Assembly (NCBI GenBank): GCA_964574405.1 | Contig: CAZNNN010000017.1 | Span: forward strand, 1-16,047 | DNA length: 16,047 nucleotides | Source: JBBAAW01 sp964574405 | GTDB taxonomy: Bacteria; Patescibacteriota; WWE3; UBA101185; UBA10185 | Direction of reading: 5' to 3' | In this document: positions 8,698 through 14,133 of the stretch, one piece after another | Layout of the letters: each line of letters opens with the position of its first letter | How positions within the stretch are numbered: position 1 is the first letter of the stretch | Notes under the pieces: generated by a model | Seen by the model: the letters and a program-made list of their open reading frames with translations, nothing else | Told to the model about the DNA's origin: nothing | The model's database searches: none | Translations under genes and position numbers: made by a program

Positions 8698-8705
8698 ATA
8701 TTTTA

Positions 8706-8734
8706 ATAGTAATAAAATGTATGGGCTTTGTCAA
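8706..8734 (-). promoter_or_regulatory. Promoter of the first DUF4143 ATPase, leaderless layout
   Basis: On the minus strand a perfect TTGACA (8729-8734), a 17-bp spacer and TACTAT (8706-8711), then 8 nt to the ATG at 8697. The predicted transcription start is at or within 2 nt of the start codon. Confidence 0.7.
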
Positions 8735-8742
8735 GCATACAT

Positions 8743-8824
8743 TTAAACAGTATTTAAATGTTTTGTCCAAGCTTGTAAAGACGCCTTTGCCTGCCTGCTT
8801 GTAAGTTTTCTTATTACAACACCC
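8743..8824 (-). pseudogene. Duplicated 3' fragment of hypC
   Basis: The minus strand encodes GVVIRKLTSRQAKASLQAWT, then KHLNTV and TAA, the same C-terminal segment as intact hypC but with a different end (hypC ends KPQDNLPVTTT). It has no start codon. It lies in frame directly after the TAA of the ATPase at 8833-10086: that stop is followed by Ala-Lys-Pro and then the hypC-derived codons. The only base that differs from hypC in the shared block changes CAG to CAA (both Gln). Best read as a remnant of insertion or duplication next to hypC. Confidence 0.75.
8760..8824. repeat. 65-bp direct repeat, copy A
   Basis: 64 of 65 bases match copy B at 10180-10244 in the same orientation; the mismatch is T8773 versus C10193. 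The block begins GTTTTGTCCAAGC and ends TTATTACAACACCC. The two copies are 1420 bp apart and bracket the ATPase gene at 8833-10086. Confidence 0.97.
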
Positions 8825-8832
8825 GGTTTTGC

Positions 8833-10086
8833 TTAAAAACTAAAGTAGTACGCGGGAACAAACTTTATCTTACAACCGTTTTCTTCTCTAACTCCAAAGT
8901 TGCCACCACCAGTAACCACATAGCCTTCTTGTGGTTTGTACTTATCGATAAAACTAAAAAAGCTCTTGCCAATTTCCCTATTCTTAACATTAGATGTTTT
9001 AACCTCAATAGGAATAAGTTTACCTCCGCTTTCCACTATAAAATCAACCTCCGCCCCACTCCTAGTCCGCCAAAAATTAATATACGCATCGTCTTCAAGG
9101 TCGTGCCTAAGCTGGTTATAGACATAATTTTCCAGTAAAACACTTTTATCCATTCTTAACGAAGCTTCTTGAAAGTTTTTAATCACGGCATTTCTAAATC
9201 CGCTATCCCAAAAATACATTTTAGGATTTTTAGAAAGTTCGGATTCTTTATGGGTAAAATAGGGATACAAACCACAAATAACAAAGGTCTCTTCTAAAAT
9301 TTTAAGATGGTTTTTAACTGCTTGGGGCGAAAGCCCGCACATATCACCCAAACTCTTGTACTCAACCAAGCCCCCAAGTTGCAGAGATAAGGCTTTTGCC
9401 AAGTTAATAAGCTCAACTGAAGTGGTAAGCCCAAGTAGCCCTTTAATATCTTTAACCACATAGTTATCCAAAAGATCCTTTAAAACCTGTTGCTTTTCTT
9501 GATCATTTAAACTTTCCAGCACCCGCGGATAGCCACCGTACACTAAATAAGTATTAAAATAGTCGTTTAGCTTAATAGAGTAAACACCCACACTTATTTG
9601 CTCACTTTTAGCGTCCTTAAGATACTCACAGCAATCAGGGTCAACTGCTTCCAAATACTCGTAAAAACTTAAAGGGTAAAACTTAAAATAATTTATCCTA
9701 CCAACCAGAAACTTACCCATATCCCTAACATCTAAAGACGACGATCCGGAAACCACAAACTTTTTACCCAAAGTGTCGTACAGGTATTTTAATTTTTGAC
9801 CCGCCTCTTTTGCATACTGCACCTCGTCTATAAAGATAATATCGTTAGGAATAACATATAACTTGCTAAAAAGGTTAATATTAGTTTCAAACAGCTCTCT
9901 ATCCTGAAGCGATTCAAAAGTTATAAAGGAGGATTTTTTACCCTGCTTGGCAACTTTCTCCTGTAAATACTTTAGCGAAGTAGTTTTTCCCACCTGTCTT
10001 GGACCAACCAAACCTAATATTTCCTTGGTTTCCATGTACTTTTCCACCTTCTGTAAGGATTTACGGGTAAACACCTCTGCTGTCAT
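8833..10086 (-). CDS. AAA_14/DUF4143 family ATPase
   Basis: Predicted ATPase of 417 aa, same family as the gene at 7601-8697; function unknown. Layout: Walker A GPRQVGKT at 28-35, Walker B IIFIDE at 83-88, sensor-like GSSS at 114-117, hallmark LVGRINYFKFYPLSFYEYLE at ~127, then a winged-helix-like middle (LGDMCGLSPQAVKNHLKILE). The C-terminal PD-(D/E)XK-like region has Asp348 in EVDFIVE and Glu361-x-Lys363 in IEVKTSN, so the nuclease-like triad looks intact. I chose ATG 10086 over the upstream ATG 10128 because a TTGACA/TAGAAT promoter lies between them and ends 7 nt before 10086. It sits between two 65-bp copies of the hypC 3' end, which suggests it was inserted there. Confidence 0.9.
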   Translation of the reverse strand: MTAEVFTRKSLQKVEKYMETKEILGLVGPRQVGKTTSLKYLQEKVAKQGKKSSFITFESLQDRELFETNINLFSKLYVIPNDIIFIDEVQYAKEAGQKLKYLYDTLGKKFVVSGSSSLDVRDMGKFLVGRINYFKFYPLSFYEYLEAVDPDCCEYLKDAKSEQISVGVYSIKLNDYFNTYLVYGGYPRVLESLNDQEKQQVLKDLLDNYVVKDIKGLLGLTTSVELINLAKALSLQLGGLVEYKSLGDMCGLSPQAVKNHLKILEETFVICGLYPYFTHKESELSKNPKMYFWDSGFRNAVIKNFQEASLRMDKSVLLENYVYNQLRHDLEDDAYINFWRTRSGAEVDFIVESGGKLIPIEVKTSNVKNREIGKSFFSFIDKYKPQEGYVVTGGGNFGVREENGCKIKFVPAYYFSF

Positions 10087-10093
10087 GTAGCTA

Positions 10094-10121
10094 ATTCTAG
10101 CAGGGTTAAAATTAATGTCAA
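10094..10121 (-). promoter_or_regulatory. Promoter of the second DUF4143 ATPase, leaderless layout
   Basis: On the minus strand a perfect TTGACA (10116-10121), a 16-bp spacer and TAGAAT (10094-10099) with an extended TGC before it, then 7 nt to ATG 10086. This geometry decides the start codon, since using ATG 10128 would place the promoter inside the gene. Confidence 0.7.
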
Positions 10122-10140
10122 GACGCATTCTAGCAGGGTT
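10094..10140. repeat. Two 14-bp direct repeats, 33-bp period
   Basis: ATTCTAGCAGGGTT occurs at 10094-10107 and again at 10127-10140. On the minus strand each reads AACCCTGCTAGAAT and carries an extended -10 box; the copy nearer the gene is the -10 of the ATPase promoter. A 33-bp period is about three helical turns, compatible with a regulator binding both on one face of the DNA. Only the gene-proximal copy has a good -35. Confidence 0.6.
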
Positions 10141-10147
10141 GAGGGTT

Positions 10148-10381
10148 TTAGGTTGTTGTAACGGGTAAATTATCCTGCGGTTTTGTCCAAGCCTGTAAAG
10201 ACGCCTTTGCCTGCCTGCTTGTAAGTTTTCTTATTACAACACCCATTTGTACAAGTACATAGTCGCCAAGTTTTGCCTTTACATCGTCGCCCAAAAAAGC
10301 TTTACGGTTTTCTCCAGGGTACTCTATAAGAGCCTCCATACCGTTAAGTTTAATAATTTTCCCCGGAATTGCCAGACACAT
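10148..10381 (-). CDS. hypC: Hydrogenase maturation chaperone HypC
   Basis: Small cytoplasmic chaperone (77 aa) that with HypD carries the Fe(CN)2CO unit and delivers it to the hydrogenase large subunit. It starts with the diagnostic MCLAIPGKI; Cys2, exposed after Met removal, is the iron ligand, which fixes the start at 10381 rather than the in-frame ATG at 10399. The OB-fold pattern continues through KLGDYVLV and the family C-terminal helix (LTSRQAKASLQAW). Odd: the conserved His of the family motif VHVGFA (His51 in E. coli) is Gln45 here (VLVQMGVV). The tail after Trp65 (TKPQDNLPVTTT) is not conserved, and its 3' 65-bp coding block is duplicated at 8760-8824. Divergent from the hydrogenase genes with 47 bp between starts. 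No hypA, B, D, E or F is in the window. Confidence 0.95.
   Translation of the reverse strand: MCLAIPGKIIKLNGMEALIEYPGENRKAFLGDDVKAKLGDYVLVQMGVVIRKLTSRQAKASLQAWTKPQDNLPVTTT
10180..10244. repeat. 65-bp direct repeat, copy B (inside hypC)
   Basis: Copy of 8760-8824 lying within the 3' coding part of hypC, corresponding to residues from about Gly47 to Lys67. Since hypC is intact here, this copy is the likely source sequence, although the codons after the block could come from the inserted DNA. Confidence 0.97.
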
Positions 10382-10428
10382 AGAATTTTTGTTATCCAAA
10401 CATGTTACACTTTACTAGATATTCACTT
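10382..10428. promoter_or_regulatory. Divergent hypC / hydrogenase promoter region
   Basis: Only 47 bp separate the two chosen starts, so both promoters must overlap. On the plus strand TAGATA (10416-10421) ends 7 nt before ATG 10429, matching the leaderless layout seen elsewhere, with a poor -35. On the minus strand TAACAA (10389-10394) ends 7 nt before the hypC ATG and is a weak -10. Individual boxes are uncertain; shared control of the two transcripts is likely from the spacing alone. Confidence 0.4.
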
Positions 10429-10941
10429 ATGGAACAAACTGCCAAAAAACTTGTGGTGGGTTGGTTTTCTTTTACCTGCTGTGAAGATAGCACCATTCTT
10501 TTAACGGAGCTGTTAAACACCTATCTGGACAACTGGGTAAAGCTGGTGGAATTTAGATATCTTAAAGCACTTAAAAGTAAAAACAGTATGGATGGGCTAG
10601 ATGTGGCTTTTATAGAGGGGGCGGTGTCTTCCGAGTCGCAGGCAAGTGAGGTTACAAAAATTAGAGCCCACGCCAAGTATGTAGTGGCTATTGGATCTTG
10701 CGCGTGCACTGGCATGCCCTCCGCGTCGCGCAATGCTTTTACTCCCGAGCACATTACAGACAAAATGGCAGAGAAGATGAAGGATTACATGCGTAGGTTT
10801 GATTATAGCTTAAAGGTGAAAAAACTAGAGGAAGTTATTAAAGTGGATGACAAGGTGGAAGGTTGCCCCATGAATTCGGAAGTGTTTTTATCGGTATTGT
10901 ACAAATATTTAAAAGTTTTTGGAGTTGTAAAAGATGCATAG
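10429..10941 (+). CDS. NiFe hydrogenase small subunit (group 3-like)
   Basis: Electron-transfer partner of the large subunit, holding the FeS cluster nearest the NiFe site; 170 aa, cytoplasmic, no Tat signal, only the N-terminal flavodoxin-like domain, as in F420-nonreducing and sulfhydrogenase delta subunits. Candidate cluster ligands: Cys17/Cys18 in FTCCEDS, Cys91 (and Cys93) in IGSCACTGMPS, Cys146 in EGCPMNSE. The usual CxGC motif is altered: aligned on Cys18, the second ligand is Ser21, while an extra Cys17 precedes. I prefer ATG 10429 over ATG 10402 because it lies just before the conserved GWFSF strand and 7 nt after a -10-like box. It overlaps the large-subunit gene by 8 bp (ATGCATAG), so the two are translationally coupled. 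Confidence 0.85.
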   Translation: MEQTAKKLVVGWFSFTCCEDSTILLTELLNTYLDNWVKLVEFRYLKALKSKNSMDGLDVAFIEGAVSSESQASEVTKIRAHAKYVVAIGSCACTGMPSASRNAFTPEHITDKMAEKMKDYMRRFDYSLKVKKLEEVIKVDDKVEGCPMNSEVFLSVLYKYLKVFGVVKDA

Positions 10942-12235
10942 TGGTGAAATAACCATAGAAAATATCACAAAGATAGAAGGTTCGGCGGGGCTAAAAGTTA
11001 CCGTGGTGGATGGCAAAGTTAAAGATTTAAAGTTTATTATTCAAGATTATCGCCGGTTTTATACCCAGGCAGTCAGGGGTAGACCCTGTATTTCCGCGCC
11101 AAGTTTTCTTTCCCGCATTTGTGGAACTTGCTCTGTGGCGCATCTTTTTGCGTCCATTGAAGCTATTGAAAAATCGCAAGGTATAGAGGTTTCTCCCCAA
11201 ACGCAAGCTTTGCGTAGGCTTGCCTACAATGGACTTATGATTCGCGATCACGCTTTGCACTTGTATTTTTTTGTTTTGCCGGATGTTTTGGGCATTGACT
11301 CCATTTTAGATATTCCAGATCATCACGATAATTTGGGACACACCCTTTTGCACGACTCTTTTGACATTAAAAAGTTGGGTTCAGACATGACGGATGTTAT
11401 TATTGGCGCAACCATTCACGCCCCTTTTCCCACTGTGGGGGGCTTTTTAAAACTTCCCGATGAGTTAAAATTTGCAAATTTAATTGAGCGACTGGAAAAA
11501 ATTCGCCCGCAGGTTTTGCGCGGAATAGAAACTTTTTATAACTGGAAGCCGGTACTAACCAGAAACTCCGACTATCTAGCCTTAAGAAACGATAAAAACT
11601 ATAACTTTTTGGAGGGCGAGGTGGTTAATACCTCCGGCAAGAGAGTTCCGGAGGAAAAATTTCACGATTTCCTAAAATCCGTGGTTATCCCTTACTCGCA
11701 GTCGGAAGGCTATATATTTTCCGACGACCACGAAGATTACCTGGTAGGAGCTCTGGCCAGACTTAATTTAAATAAGGATTTATTAAACCCTAGAACTTTA
11801 AAAGATGCGGGTAACTATCTTAACGCTTTCCCGTCCAATAACATACATTATAATAATTTAGCTCAAGCAATAGAAATTTTGCAGTGTGTAGATGATTCGT
11901 TGGACATCTTAAAGTCGCTTAAAATTGTGGCGGAAAAACCCATAAGAAAACCTCCGCAAGCCGGCATTGGCGTGGGCGTTTTGGAAGCCCCCCGAGGGAT
12001 TTTGTATCACATGGCTAAAGTAAATGAAAAAGGCATTATTGAAGACTACGATGTAATAGTTCCCACCGCCCAAAATCAAATTAATATAGAAAACGATCTT
12101 AAAAAATATTTTAATGAAAATTTGGACAAAGGGGAGGAAACTTTAAAGTGGGAGGCAGAAAAAATTATTAGATCTTACGACCCCTGTATGTCCTGCGCCA
12201 CCAACTTTTTAAAAATGGAGTGGATTCGATTATAA
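10934..12235 (+). CDS. NiFe hydrogenase large (catalytic) subunit, group 3-like
   Basis: Catalytic subunit that splits or makes H2 at a NiFe(CN)2CO site; 433 aa, cytoplasmic. Both Ni-binding motifs are intact: N-terminal RICGTCSVAH with Cys63 and Cys66, and C-terminal DPCMSC with Cys418 and Cys421. Glu15 in KIEGSAG matches the conserved Glu of the IEGH motif, whose His is Ser here. The C-terminus continues ATNFLKMEWIRL, so the residue three after Cys421, normally His or Arg at the protease cleavage site, is Asn424 with nine residues after it. A GGAG lies nine bases before the ATG. Together with the small subunit it forms a minimal dimer; no flavin or extra FeS subunits follow. Its last 61 bp overlap the convergent protease gene. 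The exact subgroup (3b is my best guess) needs a tree. Confidence 0.93.
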   Translation: MHSGEITIENITKIEGSAGLKVTVVDGKVKDLKFIIQDYRRFYTQAVRGRPCISAPSFLSRICGTCSVAHLFASIEAIEKSQGIEVSPQTQALRRLAYNGLMIRDHALHLYFFVLPDVLGIDSILDIPDHHDNLGHTLLHDSFDIKKLGSDMTDVIIGATIHAPFPTVGGFLKLPDELKFANLIERLEKIRPQVLRGIETFYNWKPVLTRNSDYLALRNDKNYNFLEGEVVNTSGKRVPEEKFHDFLKSVVIPYSQSEGYIFSDDHEDYLVGALARLNLNKDLLNPRTLKDAGNYLNAFPSNNIHYNNLAQAIEILQCVDDSLDILKSLKIVAEKPIRKPPQAGIGVGVLEAPRGILYHMAKVNEKGIIEDYDVIVPTAQNQINIENDLKKYFNENLDKGEETLKWEAEKIIRSYDPCMSCATNFLKMEWIRL

Positions 12236-12423
12236 TCAATTTTGCCTCGCATGGGCAAACCTATTAATGTAACCTTGCCCAATTTGCCAAGCTTTTTAAG
12301 GTATTTAAGCTGAAACCCTAAATCAAAATCGTGGGTGGTAGTTCGCGGAGGTAAAATAATCCTCTTCAGCTCATCGTCCTTAAATAGCTTAACCTCGGTT
12401 AATCCTTCTACCACATCTATAAT
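12175..12423 (-). CDS. Hydrogenase maturation protease, HybD/HycI family (5' part lost in gap)
   Basis: Endopeptidase family that clips the C-terminal tail of the hydrogenase large subunit after nickel insertion. 82 residues remain, running out of the gap in frame as I-I-D-V-V-E-G-L. The Asp in IIDVVEG and the His in TTTHDFDL match two of the three nickel-sensing ligands of HybD (Asp62 and His93; the third, Glu16, would be in the gap). The following LKYLKKLGKLGKVTLIGLPM fits the family helix and the last strand (usually ending LIGIQP). About 60 N-terminal residues are missing, agreeing with the usual ~150 aa. It is convergent with the large-subunit gene, and its last 61 bp (FKKLVAQDIQGS and stop) are antisense to the codons of the DPCMSC motif. 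Recognition is by motif only, hence moderate confidence. Confidence 0.75.
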   Translation of the reverse strand: MIDVVEGLTEVKLFKDDELKRIILPPRTTTHDFDLGFQLKYLKKLGKLGKVTLIGLPMRGKIDYNRIHSIFKKLVAQDIQGS

Positions 12424-12523
12424 NNNNNNNNNNNNNNNNNNNNNNNNNNNNNNNNNNNNNNNNNNNNNNNNNNNNNNNNNNNNNNNNNNNNNNNNNNNNN
12501 NNNNNNNNNNNNNNNNNNNNNNN
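12424..12523. other. Assembly gap (100 N)
   Basis: Exactly 100 unknown bases; real length uncertain. The missing ~60 residues of the protease alone need about 180 bp, so the true gap is probably longer. It separates the hydrogenase locus from the Bro-N gene, so their adjacency rests on scaffolding. Confidence 0.99.
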
Positions 12524-12526
12524 TTG

Positions 12527-13255
12527 TCATTGCAATAGTTTTCTATTCTGCGGGTTGTCTAAATAATTTTCCTTGGAAACAACAGGCTTTTCCTGTTTAG
12601 ATATTTCCGTGGTAACTTTTTCGCCCAGCATGGAAAAAATAAGTTCCAGATCCGTCATATGGTCGCGTAAATTTTCCTGCTTTAAGCCTTTTATATTCTT
12701 GTGTTGACCGGGTGTTACCCCAAAGGTAGCCCTGGAAATTTCTGCGCTTAAAATGGCAAAATCGCTTGCCCCTTTTACTCCTTTTTCTTTCCACTCGTCG
12801 GTTAAGTCCTGCCTAACAGCAATACCACGAAGTCTTTTTTCTATCCAATCCTTGGAATACCCTTTTCGCTCGTAAATAAGTTTCATTCTTTCCTGTGCAA
12901 GTTCAGGGTTTTCTATCTCCTGAATTCGTTCGTAACCCACTTGCGCAAGCCATCTTTTGAAAGGTTCAGCTTTGGGTGATGGTATAGACTGAACGACTCT
13001 TAATATACCGGCGGTATTAGCAACATCTGTTTCCCGCATTTTTCCATCTCCAGCAACCATCTTCAACTGTTCCCAAAACGGGAACGGTTTGGATAATTCC
13101 CCGTCACGATCTTTCATTTTAGCCCAATATGTCTTAGGTTGCGGACTATTTGTTAAAGCATCGACTACATCTAAGATGGAAAACCACCACTCATTCTTAT
13201 GCGTAACTCGGCGAATTTTATTACCTTCAAAAAGCACTAATTTATTACTGTCCAT
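12527..13255 (-). CDS. Bro-N domain antirepressor-like protein
   Basis: Probable DNA-binding protein of the BRO family, 242 aa. The N-terminal ~105 residues are a Bro-N domain (LVLFEGNKIRRVTHKNEWWF, SILDVVDALTNS, YWAKMKDR, FKRWLA). The C-terminal part (ITSAEIS-like region SRATFGVTPGQHKNIKGLK, NLRDHMTDLELIFSMLGE) matches the second domain often seen in phage-antirepressor-like and DinD-like proteins of Bacteroidetes and candidate-phylum bacteria. Its target is unknown; phage homologues counteract repressors. It is complete (TGA stop at 12527-12529, just past the gap). The start at 13255 is supported by AAAGGAG 5 nt upstream, and the transcript has a leader of about 50 nt. No phage structural genes are nearby. 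It is divergent from the HypC-like fusion gene with 138 bp between starts. Confidence 0.88.
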   Translation of the reverse strand: MDSNKLVLFEGNKIRRVTHKNEWWFSILDVVDALTNSPQPKTYWAKMKDRDGELSKPFPFWEQLKMVAGDGKMRETDVANTAGILRVVQSIPSPKAEPFKRWLAQVGYERIQEIENPELAQERMKLIYERKGYSKDWIEKRLRGIAVRQDLTDEWKEKGVKGASDFAILSAEISRATFGVTPGQHKNIKGLKQENLRDHMTDLELIFSMLGEKVTTEISKQEKPVVSKENYLDNPQNRKLLQ

Positions 13256-13310
13256 ATGGACTCCTTTCTAAAAAATTTAATTAGTGCGAAGAGGCTTATA
13301 GTCGATTATT

Positions 13311-13338
13311 ATTGTACCAATGTTTAAAAATAAGTCAA
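13311..13338 (-). promoter_or_regulatory. Promoter of the Bro-N gene
   Basis: On the minus strand TTGACT (13333-13338), a 16-bp spacer and TACAAT (13311-13316) with TGG before it (extended -10). Predicted start near 13304 gives a ~49-nt leader holding the AAAGGAG ribosome-binding site. Confidence 0.65.
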
Positions 13339-13379
13339 TACTTTTTAAGCTAAAAATGTATCAGCACCATCTGGCGAAG

Positions 13380-13385
13380 TATAAT
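13380..13385 (+). promoter_or_regulatory. -10 box of the HypC-like fusion gene, leaderless layout
   Basis: Perfect TATAAT ending 8 nt before ATG 13394. No good -35 is visible 16-18 bp upstream, so an activator or another contact may be needed. There is no Shine-Dalgarno sequence before the ATG, in keeping with a leaderless transcript. Confidence 0.6.
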
Positions 13386-13393
13386 ACATAGAC

Positions 13394-14101
13394 ATGGATA
13401 AAAAAGCTCTTCAACTTGCTTGCCGATTCTCTTTACCACCCAATTCCTTAGGTTATTGCGGACAAAATACTGCGCCAGAAAAGTTTAAAAAATGTGTGGT
13501 AGACGGTGTGTGTACCAACATCAAAAACGAGTTGGAAAAATTTATTGTGCTTAACCCTTACCTTAAAACTTTAGCGCATATAACCAACCGCGATAAGTTT
13601 TCCTATAAGGTAATTGAGGCTTATTGGCTGGGCAACGATGAATTAAAAAAAGCAGAAGCCGTTGATTATAAGAATCTGCTGGATAATTTTGCTAAACAAG
13701 GTGTACCGGACTGGTTTGTGGACGAGTTGCAAACTAAATTACCTAAGGTCTTTATCCCCCACCATCTTTTTCAGGTTTTGCATATAGGTGTGGGAAAGGC
13801 TAGCGGATCGGTGCCTTTTAATCTAGAGTCAATAAATAACTGTATGATTCGCTGGGGTAAGGTGGTTAACATTAAAGGTGGCGAGCTAGTGGCGGACTTA
13901 AATTCATTAGAAAAATCAAGTGCTGGCTACAAACTAATCCAAAACAAATGTAAAGCAAAATTTATACCCGGTTTTTTGCCCACATTAAAATTAGGCGATG
14001 TGGTAGCCGTCCACTGGGGTCAGGCGGTAAAAATTTTAACACCCAAAGAAGTAGCCCAACTCTCCTTTTGGACGCAAAAGGTGTTAAAACATATTGATTG
14101 A
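13394..14101 (+). CDS. Uncharacterised protein (tentatively DUF6390) with C-terminal HypC-like domain
   Basis: 235 aa, soluble. The N-terminal ~145 residues hold an unusual set of cysteines (Cys10, 22, 34, 40) around SLPPNSLGYCGQ and a His cluster (His123, 124, 130); I think this is the DUF6390 family, from memory only. The C-terminal residues ~149-232 align with HypC: CMIRWGKVVNIKGGE against CLAIPGKIIKLNGME, and KLGDVVAVHWGQAVKILT with ..LSFWTQ against KLGDYVLVQMGVVIRKLT with ..LQAWTK (about 12 of 30 identical in the last block compared with the hypC of this window). Cys150 sits where HypC has its iron-binding Cys2, and His207 where HypC has its conserved His. This points to a hydrogenase-maturation role, supported by the neighbouring hydrogenase genes. 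Start by perfect TATAAT 8 nt upstream; TGA stop. Confidence 0.85.
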   Translation: MDKKALQLACRFSLPPNSLGYCGQNTAPEKFKKCVVDGVCTNIKNELEKFIVLNPYLKTLAHITNRDKFSYKVIEAYWLGNDELKKAEAVDYKNLLDNFAKQGVPDWFVDELQTKLPKVFIPHHLFQVLHIGVGKASGSVPFNLESINNCMIRWGKVVNIKGGELVADLNSLEKSSAGYKLIQNKCKAKFIPGFLPTLKLGDVVAVHWGQAVKILTPKEVAQLSFWTQKVLKHID

Positions 14102-14126
14102 CATTTAAACTCTATAAAATCATACT
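14098..14126 (+). promoter_or_regulatory. Promoter of the membrane protein-RDD operon, leaderless layout
   Basis: Perfect TTGACA (14098-14103) overlapping the stop codon of the preceding gene, a 17-bp spacer and CATACT (14121-14126), then 7 nt to ATG 14134. The in-frame TTG at 14098 is part of the -35 box, so the start at 14134 is preferred. Confidence 0.6.
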
Positions 14127-14133
14127 GGTAACT

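Noticed and set aside
10382..10399. Longer HypC starting MDNKNSMCLAIPG
   Set aside because: HypC needs Cys as residue 2; the internal ATG at 10381 gives exactly MCLAIPG.
12335..12538. Plus-strand frame crossing the second N gap
   Set aside because: Depends on reading through unknown bases and is antisense to the protease fragment.
14098..14133. TTG start giving a 385-residue membrane protein
   Set aside because: The TTG is part of a perfect TTGACA -35 box and overlaps the previous stop; the ATG at 14134 fits the promoter spacing.
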